DNA of 64,000 bases from CALFVT01 sp964513675 (GTDB lineage Bacteria > Pseudomonadota > Alphaproteobacteria > Caulobacterales > Maricaulaceae), in the NCBI GenBank assembly GCA_964513675.1, contig CAZEOD010000008.1:9843-73842 (forward strand), in the 5' to 3' direction. This document shows positions 27,845-36,878 of this stretch, piece after piece. Below the pieces are notes generated by a model. It ran no database searches. It was not told the origin of the DNA and saw only the letters and a program-made list of their open reading frames with translations. The translations under genes and the position numbers were made by a program. The stretch's first letter is position 1; each line of letters starts with the position of its first letter.

Positions 27845-28987
27845 TTAATATTTCATATCCAACCACGCGCCGCCTTGAGCTGAGCTTTCGACAACAGATT
27901 CAATAAATGTCATTCCGCGTAGAGCTTCATCAATATTCGGAACGAAATGATCGCCCTCACCGCGCAAATTTTTAGCAAAGTCACTGTAAAGCGTCGCAAA
28001 GGCTTCAAGATAGCCTTCAGGATGACCGCTGGGTGTGCGGGTGATACGGGCCGCTTCATCTGATAAATTTGCGCCGGCACGATGACGTTCTTGACGGCCA
28101 TCAGCATATTTCACCATGAGCGTATTAGGCTCTTCTTGGCACCAATCAAGCCCGCCTTTTTCGCCGTAAACACGTATGCGCAGCATATTTTCTTCACCTG
28201 CGCAAATTTGGCTGGCCGTTAAAACACCTGTAATGCCATTATCTTGTTCGAAAAACACCATGCCGTCATCATCAAGCCCTCGCCCCGGCACAACCGCCTG
28301 TAGCCACGCCCGAACTTTGGTAAAGGGTGATCCCGTAATATATTCTGCAAGGTTATGCGCATGAGAACCAATATCGCCCATACAGCCCGAAGGGCCAGAG
28401 CGCGACGGGTCTGTTCGCCATCCGGCTTGTTTTTGCTCACTCTCAATCGCCTCGGATAGCCAGCCTTGCGTATATTCAACATAAACTTTACGCAGCGTCC
28501 CCAACGCGCCGCCAACAGCCAACTCACGGGCATGACGCACCATCGGATAGCCCAAATAAGTATGGGTCAGAGCATATTGAACCTGCGGATTCCCTGCGAG
28601 GGCCGCCTGTATTTCCCGCGCTTCATCAAGGCTAATTGTCGCTGGCTTATCGCTAATCACATGAAATCCAGCCTCTATCGCGGCAATCGCAACTGGCTTA
28701 TGTAAATGGTTCGGCGTGACGATTGAGACGGCCTCCATACGTTCACCCTTGGGGCGTTTGGCTTCCTGTTCAAACATGTCTTTCCAGCTATTATATGTCC
28801 GTTCCGGCGCAAGGCCAAGCACAGCGCCGGAAGCTTGAGAACGCTCCGGCGTACTGGAGAGTGCGCCGCAAACAAGCTCGCAATTTCCATCAAGCCGCAA
28901 AGCATGACGATGAACAGCTCCAATAAAAGCGTCTGTCCCGCCGCCGACCATTCCAATACGTAGCGGGTTTTGTTGTGCCGTTGGCAT
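27845..28987 (-). CDS. Gfo/Idh/MocA family oxidoreductase
   Basis: 380 residues. The Rossmann motif GMVGGGTDAFIGAVH lies at the N-terminus, and HVISDKPATIS corresponds to the EKP motif that positions the cofactor and catalytic Lys. The C-terminal alpha/beta domain contains GDIGSHAHNLAEYI with the active-site His. It oxidises a sugar or cyclitol with NAD(P). Together with the TIM-barrel isomerase and ThuA-like protein it suggests conversion of a disaccharide or its 3-keto form; no sugar transporter gene is adjacent. Confidence 0.93.
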   Translation of the reverse strand: MPTAQQNPLRIGMVGGGTDAFIGAVHRHALRLDGNCELVCGALSSTPERSQASGAVLGLAPERTYNSWKDMFEQEAKRPKGERMEAVSIVTPNHLHKPVAIAAIEAGFHVISDKPATISLDEAREIQAALAGNPQVQYALTHTYLGYPMVRHARELAVGGALGTLRKVYVEYTQGWLSEAIESEQKQAGWRTDPSRSGPSGCMGDIGSHAHNLAEYITGSPFTKVRAWLQAVVPGRGLDDDGMVFFEQDNGITGVLTASQICAGEENMLRIRVYGEKGGLDWCQEEPNTLMVKYADGRQERHRAGANLSDEAARITRTPSGHPEGYLEAFATLYSDFAKNLRGEGDHFVPNIDEALRGMTFIESVVESSAQGGAWLDMKY

Positions 28988-29036
28988 GATTTAATCTCCT
29001 GAGTCTATAAATGACGAGAGCTTGCGTGTTACACCG

Positions 29037-29843
29037 CTATCGCGTCTTGCCCTGAACAACGTAATGAAGACCGCCCAAAATATGCTGCTCGAATTTTTCA
29101 TTGGTATAATTCGCGGCGTCATGGCCTAGGTTTGTGTAAAAACTTCGGCCACCATCATATTCATGCGCCCATGCAATCGGCGTTATGCCTTGGGTCTTTG
29201 CATTTTGGTAGCTTTGACGATCAATCGTTAGAACGGGCGTTATGCCGCCATATAAACGTTCAAAATCATACCATTCATCCGACCACTCAAAGCTAGCCGG
29301 CAAAAATTCAGTCGCCGGATGCGTGACAGCCGTTTTAAAAAGCGTTGCCGCCTGAACATTACTCGGCTCATTGGGATGGCTTTCAAATTTTCCGCCAACC
29401 AAATCAATGAACCACGGCCATTCTATTTTGATATGTGTATCAGTGGCGGAATGGACGCCGACAAAGCCTCCGCCGTTTTGAATATATGTTTTAAACGCAT
29501 CTTGCTGCTCAGGCATAAGTATTGGACCTGAAGTATTTAAGAAAACGACGGCATCATATTTCGCTAGTTTATCACGGGTAAAATCCGTTGAATCTTCGGA
29601 AAATGTAACTGAAAAATTATTATCATCTGCCAATCGGCGAAACAGCGCTTGGCCTGCGGGTATGGATTTATGCCGCCAGCCCAGTGTTTTTGAAAATACA
29701 AAGACGGATTTATCGGCCATGCTAATGTGATTATCCTGCACCGAGAGATCATCATTTGTCGAGGGCGATGTCTTTGTGCTGGGGCTACAAGCCGTCAGGC
29801 TCAAAATAGCGAAGGCTAAAACGAAGCTATGGTTAAACGCCAT
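29037..29843 (-). CDS. ThuA domain lipoprotein
   Basis: 268 residues with a lipoprotein signal (lipobox LTAC). The ThuA domain is shown by FVFSKTLGWRHKSIPAG, the VVFLNTSGP strand, GGGFVGVHSATDT and WAHEYDGGRSFYTNLGHD. The family is linked to trehalose/sucrose utilisation in rhizobia. An outer-envelope location is expected from the lipobox. It heads the operon with the Gfo/Idh/MocA and TIM-barrel genes. A near-perfect LacI-type palindrome lies about 65 bp upstream. Confidence 0.9.
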   Translation of the reverse strand: MAFNHSFVLAFAILSLTACSPSTKTSPSTNDDLSVQDNHISMADKSVFVFSKTLGWRHKSIPAGQALFRRLADDNNFSVTFSEDSTDFTRDKLAKYDAVVFLNTSGPILMPEQQDAFKTYIQNGGGFVGVHSATDTHIKIEWPWFIDLVGGKFESHPNEPSNVQAATLFKTAVTHPATEFLPASFEWSDEWYDFERLYGGITPVLTIDRQSYQNAKTQGITPIAWAHEYDGGRSFYTNLGHDAANYTNEKFEQHILGGLHYVVQGKTR

Positions 29844-29906
29844 ATGATTTGTCCCTAGAAATACTTATTGTTATTATGATATATTATTTGGCCTGTAATG
29901 TTAAAA

Positions 29907-29922
29907 TTGTCAACGTTGTCAA
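29907..29922. promoter_or_regulatory. LacI-type operator candidate in the thuA promoter
   Basis: TTGTCAACGTTGTCAA is a 16-bp palindrome with one mismatched pair and the central AACGTT step common in LacI/GalR operators. Its minus-strand reading contains TTGACA (29908-29913), a consensus -35 hexamer directed at the ThuA gene, so repressor binding would block polymerase. crtE lies divergently, 105 bp away. Confidence 0.5.
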
Positions 29923-30026
29923 TTCTATTTCATGATGGAAAAATTCGCGTTATGACGCCGTAATGTTTTCACGGTCAGACGTAATATGTGATTGAAAGCC
30001 GCCTTTCAGCGCCTTATGCCTAGATT

Positions 30027-30935
30027 ATGACAGCGCTTTCTCAAAATGTGATTCCCTCTTCGCCCGATGAATGGCTGCACGCCGCGCGCCGTGATATCAA
30101 TCTAACCCTCGAAGCCTTAATCCCGTCGATTGAGACATGGCCCAAAGCGCTTCACCATGCCCAGCATCATGCCCTAATGGCCCCAGGCAAGCGGTTTAGG
30201 CCCATATTATGCCTTGCCATTACAGATGGTTTAAAAGCGCCGCGTAAGGCCGCTCTGCGGATCGGCGCTGTTGCGGAAATTGTTCATACGGCCTCGCTCA
30301 TACTTGATGACTTGCCCTGTATGGATGATGCCGATTTACGGCGTGGCCGCGAGACCGTACATTTAGCCTTCTCAGAAAGCACAGCTGTTCTCGCGGCGAC
30401 AAACCTGCTGAACCGCGCCTTTGGGATTGCCGCGCGGAGCCAATCCCTGACAGCAGAGCAGCGCGTCGATATTATTGACAGTCTCTCGCGGAGTGTCGGT
30501 TCAAGCGGGCTGATAGCCGGACAAATCGCAGATCTTGCCAATGCGGATATGCGCACAGCTACTTCCAAAGTAGAGCGCGTCAATGCCCTAAAAACAGGAG
30601 CATTATTTGATTTTACCATAGAGGCCGCCGCCATCATCGGAGATGCATCTGAAGAGCAAGCAAGACATCTTATGGCGTTTTCCAAACAAATTGGGCTCGC
30701 TTTTCAGCTTTTGGACGATTTAAAGGATGAAATCTTATCGGAAGCCGAAAGCCAAAAATCTACTAAGCGGGATATTGGCAAAGCCACCCTTGTAGCGCTT
30801 GAAGGACAAGACGGCGCAATGGAGCGGCTCTCTGGCTACATGATGACGGCGCGAGCTTCGATAAAAGCCGCTCAGCTCACAACACAAGCGACCTTGCTTC
30901 ATGTGATTGATATGCAATTTTCACTCCCGTCATGA
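30027..30935 (+). CDS. crtE: Geranylgeranyl diphosphate synthase
   Basis: A 302-residue trans-prenyltransferase that condenses IPP with FPP to GGPP, the entry to carotenoids. The first Asp-rich motif is LILDDLPCMDDADLRRG (about residues 91-107) and the second LLDDLKDE. GKRFRPILC precedes them as usual. It is the first gene of a five-gene plus-strand operon; its TGA overlaps the next ATG (ATGA). Genomic context (crtB, crtI, crtY, crtW, crtZ) supports crtE rather than ispA, though FPP synthase activity cannot be excluded from sequence. Confidence 0.92.
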   Translation: MTALSQNVIPSSPDEWLHAARRDINLTLEALIPSIETWPKALHHAQHHALMAPGKRFRPILCLAITDGLKAPRKAALRIGAVAEIVHTASLILDDLPCMDDADLRRGRETVHLAFSESTAVLAATNLLNRAFGIAARSQSLTAEQRVDIIDSLSRSVGSSGLIAGQIADLANADMRTATSKVERVNALKTGALFDFTIEAAAIIGDASEEQARHLMAFSKQIGLAFQLLDDLKDEILSEAESQKSTKRDIGKATLVALEGQDGAMERLSGYMMTARASIKAAQLTTQATLLHVIDMQFSLPS

Positions 30936-31873
30936 AACCCTGCCTTGAGATTAAAAATATATCAGCCTCATATGGCAAGTTTGAAGCGCTGAAAGATATA
31001 AATATCACGCTCAACGCCGGAACGATAACCGGGCTGATTGGCCCGAATGGAGCCGGAAAAACCAGCCTCGTAAATGCGATATGCGGTCAAATTACGCCCC
31101 GTAGCGGCGAGATTATTATTCAAGGCGAGCGCTTGACCGCGCATAGTACACGCTCACATCGTATTGGTCTTGTCCCGCAAGATATTGCACTTTATCCCTT
31201 TTTAACGGCCCGCGAAAATCTAGAGGCTTTTGCGCAATACCTCTCCTTGCCAAAAGCCAAGCAAAGCGATGCTATTAACAGCGCGCTGTCTGATGTCGAG
31301 TTGAGCGATAAAGCCGACATGCGCATCAGCCATATGTCTGGCGGCATGAAACGCCGCATTAATGTTGCGGCCGCAATCATGCACAGCCCTGCGCTTTTAA
31401 TATTGGATGAACCCACAGCGGGCGTTGATACACCTGCCCGTGACGCCATTCACAGCCTGCTCAAAAAACTCGCCGCCAGCGGCATGACGATTATACTCGT
31501 GACTCATGAACTCGACGAGGTGGAGCATTATTGTGACCATGTCTTATTCCTCGCTGCGGGGCGAGTCTTGGCCCACGCGGAATGTTCGAAAATCCTCTCG
31601 CGTGCCTTTGGTGAGCGCCGAGAAGTTATTATTGATTTCGCCCGCCCACCAAATGAAACCCACCGCCAAATCATGCAAAGCTTTGCTCTTAAGCCTGGGA
31701 GCGTCCCAACACGGTGGCAATTATTTACACCGATTAATAATGAGACATATCTTACCAAGCTCGTCACAACCGCTGAGAGCCTGCACCCCGCCATTCGGGA
31801 TGTGTCGATAAGACGGCCTAACCTCACGCGGCTTATGGAGATTGTTGAAAAAACCGGAGCCTTCCCGAGATGA
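30932..31873 (+). CDS. ABC transporter ATP-binding protein
   Basis: 313 residues. Walker A GPNGAGKTS, signature SGGMKRRINVA, Walker B LLILDEPTAGVD and the switch His in LVTHELDEVEH are all intact, so it should hydrolyse ATP. A C-terminal extension of about 90 residues resembles that of DrrA-type exporter ATPases. It overlaps both crtE and the permease gene by 4 bp (ATGA), so it is co-translated within the carotenoid operon. The transported molecule is unknown; an isoprenoid, xanthophyll derivative or other lipid is inferred from context only. Confidence 0.93.
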   Translation: MKPCLEIKNISASYGKFEALKDINITLNAGTITGLIGPNGAGKTSLVNAICGQITPRSGEIIIQGERLTAHSTRSHRIGLVPQDIALYPFLTARENLEAFAQYLSLPKAKQSDAINSALSDVELSDKADMRISHMSGGMKRRINVAAAIMHSPALLILDEPTAGVDTPARDAIHSLLKKLAASGMTIILVTHELDEVEHYCDHVLFLAAGRVLAHAECSKILSRAFGERREVIIDFARPPNETHRQIMQSFALKPGSVPTRWQLFTPINNETYLTKLVTTAESLHPAIRDVSIRRPNLTRLMEIVEKTGAFPR

Positions 31874-32982
31874 TCGCCGCTGTGTTTAAAACCATGTGGC
31901 TGCGGCTTTGGCGGGATAAAGGCGCGCTTATCCTCGCCTTTATTTTACCCGGATTCATTTTCGCCGTTTTCGCATCAATCTTCTCAAATGCGGCAGGCGG
32001 AAATCTTGATATCCGTGTCGCCATGGCGGTTACAAGTGATGACCCGGCCGTTATTGACTTCGCCCAAGATTTACGCAGCAAGGCCGATTACAGCGTCACC
32101 TTCAAGAGCGAGTTTAGCGAAGATGATATTAGAGAGCGCATTGCCCTTGGCACCGAAGATGTCGGGGTAATTATCACCGCGCGTCCTGCATTGGGCGCTG
32201 AAACACCGCCGTTTAAAATCATTACCGAGCCTAGCCGCGATGTTGCGGCCACCATTTTGCAAGGACAAATCCGGCAATATATAGCCTCTCAGAGCGCAAG
32301 CGGATCAAGAAGCGGATTAGGCGGTAATTTATTCGATGTAAAATCCGCTATAACGGCGGCCTCTCAAAACGGGCCGAAAGACCCCTCTGTGACCTATTAT
32401 GTCGGCGGGGTCGCCATATTATTCCTGCTTTTCTCTGCTATGCAAGGCGCAGCCCTCACGCTTGAGGAGCGCGAGAGCGGGATTTCCCGCCGCATTTTGC
32501 CCGGCCCCAAAAATGTTATGAAGCTTATTTTCGGTAAATATCTCTTTTTGACGTTTATCGGCACCCTCCAGACGGCGCTGATTTTGCTCGTCGCGGCTCT
32601 CTTTTTCGATGTTGTGATGAGTGGCCATCTAGCGGGGCTTATCTTCGCCTGTCTCGGCGCGGCGAGCCTTGCCGCCTCTATTGGCCTGTTAACAGCTAGC
32701 TTATGCCGCACGCCTGCGCAGATGAATACGGTATCAACCTTTATCGTCTTGCTATGTTCGGCTGTTGGCGGATCAATGGTGCCGCGCTTTATGATGCCGG
32801 ATTGGCTGCAAGGGCTTGGCCGCTTCACCCCTAATCATTGGGCCATAGAGGCTATGTACGGCATTTTGGCGCGGGGACAAACACTATCTGATCTGCTAGT
32901 GACGTGGTTGATCTTATTCGGATGTAGTGCTGCGGCAATATGTTTGACAATAATGATCTCGCATAAATTACGCCGCCTGTAG
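31870..32982 (+). CDS. ABC-2 type transporter permease
   Basis: 370 residues. The first membrane helix (ALILAFILPGFIFAVFASIF) is followed by a large extracytoplasmic domain (about residues 45-175) and five more helices in the C-terminal half, the ABC2_membrane_3 layout of exporters. ERESGISRRILPGPKNVMKL is the typical coupling segment. It pairs with the ATPase gene that it overlaps by 4 bp. crtW follows after 11 bp. Export from the cytoplasmic membrane is the likely direction. Confidence 0.9.
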   Translation: MIAAVFKTMWLRLWRDKGALILAFILPGFIFAVFASIFSNAAGGNLDIRVAMAVTSDDPAVIDFAQDLRSKADYSVTFKSEFSEDDIRERIALGTEDVGVIITARPALGAETPPFKIITEPSRDVAATILQGQIRQYIASQSASGSRSGLGGNLFDVKSAITAASQNGPKDPSVTYYVGGVAILFLLFSAMQGAALTLEERESGISRRILPGPKNVMKLIFGKYLFLTFIGTLQTALILLVAALFFDVVMSGHLAGLIFACLGAASLAASIGLLTASLCRTPAQMNTVSTFIVLLCSAVGGSMVPRFMMPDWLQGLGRFTPNHWAIEAMYGILARGQTLSDLLVTWLILFGCSAAAICLTIMISHKLRRL

Positions 32983-32993
32983 AGTTTCGCCCT

Positions 32994-33719
32994 ATGAATG
33001 ACATTACCACATATCCGCAGCGCCCCACGGGGCTTGTCCTTGTCACGCTCCTCAGTAGCGTCTGGATATTTGTTCACGTCTATAGCGTTTTCTTTCACAA
33101 TCTTAATTCAAACCCGCTTATTACTGCCGGATTAATCCTCTGCCAATGCTGGCTTTATACGGGGCTATTTATCTGCGCTCATGACGCGATGCACGGCACG
33201 CTTGCGCCGACGAATAAGCGTTTAAATGATATCATCGGCACAGCGATTTTATTTTACTATGCCGGCTTTAGTTTTAAAAATATGAAAACCGCTCATATGG
33301 ATCACCACAGATTCCCCGGTACAGATAAAGACCCTGATTTCAATGCTAATGATCCGCATAAATTCTGGCCTTGGTATATGAAATTTTTCACGACCTATTT
33401 TGGCGTCAAACAATTCCTAATGCTTTTTGCCATTACGGTTATCTATCTTATTCTCGGCGCGAGCTATCTGAACACCATCATCATGTGGGCTGTTCCAGCG
33501 GTTTTATCCTCATTACAGTTGTTTTATTTTGGAACTTACCTGACACATAAACACGGCGAAGATTTTCCTGATAGCCATAATGCCCGCAGTAATAATTACC
33601 CCGGCTGGCTGTCTTTGCTGACCTGTTTTCACTTTGGTTATCACCATGAGCATCACCTCTATCCGCATGAGCCGTGGTGGAGACTTCCAAGCCGTAAACA
33701 TGCAGAGCCAACACCATGA
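32994..33719 (+). CDS. crtW: Beta-carotene ketolase
   Basis: A 241-residue membrane di-iron oxygenase of the CrtW family, adding 4/4'-keto groups to beta-ionone rings. Histidine boxes are AHDAMHG, HMDHHRFPG and FGYHHEHHLYPHEPWW, the last being characteristic of CrtW. About four membrane helices are visible. It overlaps crtZ by 4 bp, so ketolase and hydroxylase are translated together, as needed for astaxanthin. Confidence 0.95.
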   Translation: MNDITTYPQRPTGLVLVTLLSSVWIFVHVYSVFFHNLNSNPLITAGLILCQCWLYTGLFICAHDAMHGTLAPTNKRLNDIIGTAILFYYAGFSFKNMKTAHMDHHRFPGTDKDPDFNANDPHKFWPWYMKFFTTYFGVKQFLMLFAITVIYLILGASYLNTIIMWAVPAVLSSLQLFYFGTYLTHKHGEDFPDSHNARSNNYPGWLSLLTCFHFGYHHEHHLYPHEPWWRLPSRKHAEPTP

Positions 33720-34168
33720 TTGCTAATATTTTCATTGTCATTGCCAGTATTATTTTTATGGAAGTCTTTGCTTGGGCTTTTCATAAATATTACATGCACG
33801 GCCCCGGATGGGGTTGGCATGAAAGCCATCATGTGCATACGGACGGCCCGTTTGAAACCAATGATCTTTACGCCGTCTGTTTTTCACTCATAGCCGCAGG
33901 ATTATTTATTGTAGGCTCCCTATGGTGGACACCGCTATGGTATATCGCGCTTGGTTTTACAATCTACGGCGGGCTTTACGGCTTTGTCCATGACGGCCTC
34001 GTCCATCAGCGCTGGCCGTTTAATTACACGCCGAAAGGCGGCTATCTTTTCCGGCTCGTCCTCGCGCATAGGATGCACCACCACACGACAACCAAAGACG
34101 GCGCGGTAAGTTTTGGGTTTTTGTGGGCGGAAAAGCCGGAAGAGTTGAAAGCAAAACTCAAAGGTTGA
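33716..34168 (+). CDS. crtZ: Beta-carotene 3-hydroxylase
   Basis: A 150-residue membrane non-haem di-iron hydroxylase. Histidine motifs are HKYYMHG, WHESHH, HDGLVH and HRMHHHTT, with FNYTPKGGYLFRLVLAH typical of CrtZ. It introduces 3/3'-hydroxyls into beta-ionone rings and with CrtW leads to astaxanthin. It is the last gene of the plus-strand crt operon and converges on crtB; the 76-bp gap holds a weak GCGTTT/AAACGC hairpin (34193-34213) without a T tract. Confidence 0.95.
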   Translation: MIANIFIVIASIIFMEVFAWAFHKYYMHGPGWGWHESHHVHTDGPFETNDLYAVCFSLIAAGLFIVGSLWWTPLWYIALGFTIYGGLYGFVHDGLVHQRWPFNYTPKGGYLFRLVLAHRMHHHTTTKDGAVSFGFLWAEKPEELKAKLKG

Positions 34169-34244
34169 TATAATCTGGCGTTATGTGGCGTAGCGTTTCA
34201 GACTTTAAAACGCGTTGAGCTATTTGCATATTCAGAATTTAAAA

Positions 34245-35174
34245 CTAGCCTAATAAGGGCCGCTCGTAAAATCCATCCCGCGATAGATCTTCCACATTGG
34301 CCCGCGCCATAGCTGGCACCGCCGCAGTTACTGCCAGCCATAATTTGCGGTTTGTGCTCGCGCTCACACGGCCCTCCCATGCCTCAGGCCCGCCGGCTCG
34401 CAGGCTTTCACCAATTTCGCGGTAGACCTTAAGGGCCGCGCAAATCGCCCATGCACAGCGAAAGGGAAGCTGTTTAATCCCGACCTTGGCGCTCGCGTAA
34501 TAGGCTTCCGCAATATCAAGCTGCACGCAGGCGGCTTTATGGGCAGCGGGCCAATGGGCGCGTTTCGCTAAATCTACGGCGGCAGTCGGTGCGCCCGCGG
34601 CCATGAGTAAGTCTTGCGGCACAAAAACGCGGTCAGCCTTCGCATCATCAACCACATCACGCGCGATATTCGTTAGCTGAAACGCCAAGCCCAAATCACT
34701 CGCGCGGTCAAGCGTTGCTGCATCGCGAACGCCCATAATATAGGCCATCATAACACCAACGACCCCTGCCACATGATAGCTATAATCCAAAATATCTGCT
34801 GTGGTTTTATAAACGCGGTCTTCTGCGTCCATCTGAAAGCCCTTTAACAGCTCATCAGCGTGAATATGCGGGATATTATGTGTTTTAAAAACGCGGGCGA
34901 GGCCTGCGAAAATCGGATTATCCGTTGCGACGCCGGATAGCGCATCATGCGTGAGCCGTGTTAACTCAGCGAGGCGTTCGGCCTGCCCCGTCTTATAATC
35001 CTCAATCTGGCCATGACCCATTTCCTGCCCGTCAATCACGTCATCGCAATAGCGGCACCACGCATAGAGCATCGAGGCATCATCACGCAGCACAGGCGGC
35101 AAAACGCGGCTGGCGAGCGCGAAACTCTTACTGCCCTTTTTAATAGAGGCATGACCATGTGCGGCAACAGCATC
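34245..35174 (-). CDS. crtB: Phytoene synthase
   Basis: Condenses two GGPP to phytoene. 309 residues from the ATG at 35174, whose start matches the length of known CrtB proteins; a TTG at 35237 would add 21 residues and is less likely. The Asp-rich motifs are WCRYCDDVIDG and NIARDVVDDAKADRVFVP. It is convergent with crtZ and lies downstream of a DUF1993 gene and the SdpRI-like pair on the same strand, so it may share their transcript. Confidence 0.94.
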   Translation of the reverse strand, partial: DAVAAHGHASIKKGSKSFALASRVLPPVLRDDASMLYAWCRYCDDVIDGQEMGHGQIEDYKTGQAERLAELTRLTHDALSGVATDNPIFAGLARVFKTHNIPHIHADELLKGFQMDAEDRVYKTTADILDYSYHVAGVVGVMMAYIMGVRDAATLDRASDLGLAFQLTNIARDVVDDAKADRVFVPQDLLMAAGAPTAAVDLAKRAHWPAAHKAACVQLDIAEAYYASAKVGIKQLPFRCAWAICAALKVYREIGESLRAGGPEAWEGRVSASTNRKLWLAVTAAVPAMARANVEDLSRDGFYERPLLG

Positions 35175-35247
35175 CATATTTACACCCTGCCCGAAACCGA
35201 CCAGCGGTTTCGGCGCTCCATTATAATTGATTGACAATCAATTACTG

Positions 35248-35751
35248 TCATTTCGCGCCAAAGAAATCAGGCTTCGACAGCGCCGTGCCGTTTTGCCGTA
35301 AAATATTATAAGCCGTCGCCATATGAAAATAGATATTCGGAAGGGTGAAGCCTGATAAATAGCTTATGCCTGTAAATTCCATCTCGCGCGGGCCCATTTT
35401 AAGGCTAAATTCGCGGCCCTCTTGGCCGTCCAGTTGATCGGATGTCACAGCGGCTATATCGGTTTTAGCCCGCGCAATCAGAGCGTAAGCATCTTCAAAG
35501 CTCTCGACAACCGTTTGATAATCCGGCGGTGTTTGCCCTGCAATACGGTAAGGCCCGTTCTTGGCCAATTCACAAACCGTTTGCGCTTGTTTTTTCAGCG
35601 GCCACATATCAGGGGTTAGCCGTGTATCCATAAAGATTTGCGGATCAATCCCGCGCGCGGTCGCATCAGCTTCGCCCTTGCGAAGAACATGCTCAAGATT
35701 GGACAGCGCACGCGGCAAAGCGGCAACGGCATTCGACATGGATAATTTCAT
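35248..35751 (-). CDS. DUF1993 family protein
   Basis: 167 residues from the ATG at 35751 (starts at 35778 and 35802 are also open; homologues begin near MxxSM, favouring this one). Helical, DinB-like DUF1993 features are seen: LEHVLRKGEADATARG, a RLTPDMWPLKKQAQ segment and a C-terminal FHMATAYNILRQNG with the His typical of the fold. Function is unknown. It lies 73 bp upstream of crtB on the same strand. Confidence 0.82.
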   Translation of the reverse strand: MKLSMSNAVAALPRALSNLEHVLRKGEADATARGIDPQIFMDTRLTPDMWPLKKQAQTVCELAKNGPYRIAGQTPPDYQTVVESFEDAYALIARAKTDIAAVTSDQLDGQEGREFSLKMGPREMEFTGISYLSGFTLPNIYFHMATAYNILRQNGTALSKPDFFGAK

Positions 35752-35859
35752 AGCTCGGCCCTTAAAGGTTAGACTCATCTTCCCTTCGTCAATAGCGCGC
35801 ATGCCTTAAGAATACAGCTTTTATTTTAAGCCATATTACACGCACGCCCGTGCCTTCAT

Positions 35860-35967
35860 TCAAACTGATAATAAAATTATATATACCATAAAAAAAGGAG
35901 CCGCCGCGATTATAAATATAAAAGCCAGCAAATACGTCTCTTTTAGCTGGCGGAAAAAGCGTGACAT
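35860..35967 (-). CDS. Small single-span membrane protein
   Basis: A 35-residue ORF (MSRFFRQLKE then a hydrophobic helix YLLAFIFIIAAAPFFMVYII). AAGGTGAT precedes the ATG by about eight bases. It starts 19 bp after the SdpI-like stop on the same strand. A basic amphipathic start followed by one helix is typical of real small membrane proteins, but homology cannot be tested here. Confidence 0.45.
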   Translation of the reverse strand: MSRFFRQLKETYLLAFIFIIAAAPFFMVYIILLSV

Positions 35968-35986
35968 CCGATTATCACCTTCGCGG

Positions 35987-36589
35987 TCATCGGCGGCCAT
36001 GAAGCGGGCCGCGCGCGGGGTCCGTGCGCCAGACCCACCAATTATAAATGACAAAGATAACCCCCAAGGCCAACATCAAGCTGCCAAGTACATTATGATT
36101 ATATCGCCCTTCAATGACCGTCGCGATAGCAGATATAAACGCTACAAACACTAAACCAAAGCCTGCAAAGCGGTGACTTTTCCGCCATGATAACTCGCTG
36201 CGCATATTCCACGGCGTTGGCAAACCCGACAACAGGCTTTTTGATGTCGTGACATAATTACCGACAGCCGCAAGGAAAATATGAAGCCCTAAAATAGGAA
36301 CAAGCTCACTCTTCATAACGGCTATATCAGCCGCAGCGGCAAGGTAATGGAGCTGAAACGCGATCGCCAAGAGTGGAACCCCGTATAAGATAACTCCAAA
36401 TCCGCGCTCCCTTTGTTTCGGTTTCGGCCCGCGTTCTGCACCGATTAAAATGAGCAGGCAGATAAATGCAATTAGCGGAAAAATCCAATGCGGCATGAAG
36501 CTTTCGGGCACAGGGTTAAGGAACATATAGCCGCTTATCGCCGCCGTTATAGCAATCAAAACCGCCGATATTTTAAACATTTTTTTCAT
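35987..36589 (-). CDS. SdpI family membrane protein
   Basis: 200 residues with about six membrane helices. The SdpI signature is in GNYVTTSKSLLSGLPTPWNMRSE (split here) followed by WRKSHRFAGFG. In Bacillus subtilis SdpI is the immunity protein and signal transducer for the SDP toxin and sequesters the repressor SdpR. No SDP toxin genes are visible here. Of tandem ATG codons at 36592 and 36589, GGAG favours the second. Its start overlaps the end of the ArsR-type gene by 17 bp, the same sdpRI order as in Firmicutes. Confidence 0.87.
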   Translation of the reverse strand: MKKMFKISAVLIAITAAISGYMFLNPVPESFMPHWIFPLIAFICLLILIGAERGPKPKQRERGFGVILYGVPLLAIAFQLHYLAAAADIAVMKSELVPILGLHIFLAAVGNYVTTSKSLLSGLPTPWNMRSELSWRKSHRFAGFGLVFVAFISAIATVIEGRYNHNVLGSLMLALGVIFVIYNWWVWRTDPARGPLHGRR

Positions 36590-36869
36590 CATGCTCTCCT
36601 CTGTCTTTCGTCCCTAAAAGCTCTGCCATTAAAACCAGCGCTTCTTCGGCGACGGTCGTATTTAAATGATAGATAATGTGGTTTCCTGAGCGCTCAGAGT
36701 AAATAAATTCGGCGGTCTTTAAGGTCTTAAAATGCACAGACATCGTCGGCTTAGAGACCTCATAAACATCTGAAAGATCACCTGCGGATAATGGCCCGCT
36801 ACGCAAACGCTTGATGATATCTCGGCGTATCGGATGCCCGATCGCATTTATGACGGATTTTATTTTCAT
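36573..36869 (-). CDS. ArsR family (SdpR-like) transcriptional repressor
   Basis: A 98-residue winged-helix protein: AIGHPIRRDIIKRLRSGPLSAGDLS and the recognition helix region SKPTMSVHFKTLKTAEFI, then the wing SERSGNHIIYHLN. No ArsR-type metal-binding Cys pair is present, which fits the SdpR-like autorepressor group. It overlaps the SdpI-like gene. TTAGA/TCTAA repeats directly upstream are candidate autoregulatory sites. Confidence 0.9.
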   Translation of the reverse strand: MKIKSVINAIGHPIRRDIIKRLRSGPLSAGDLSDVYEVSKPTMSVHFKTLKTAEFIYSERSGNHIIYHLNTTVAEEALVLMAELLGTKDRGEHDEKNV

Positions 36870-36878
36870 AAATTCTAT

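Noticed and set aside
34193..34213. GCGTTT/AAACGC hairpin between crtZ and crtB as a terminator
   Set aside because: The stem is short and lacks a following T tract on either strand.
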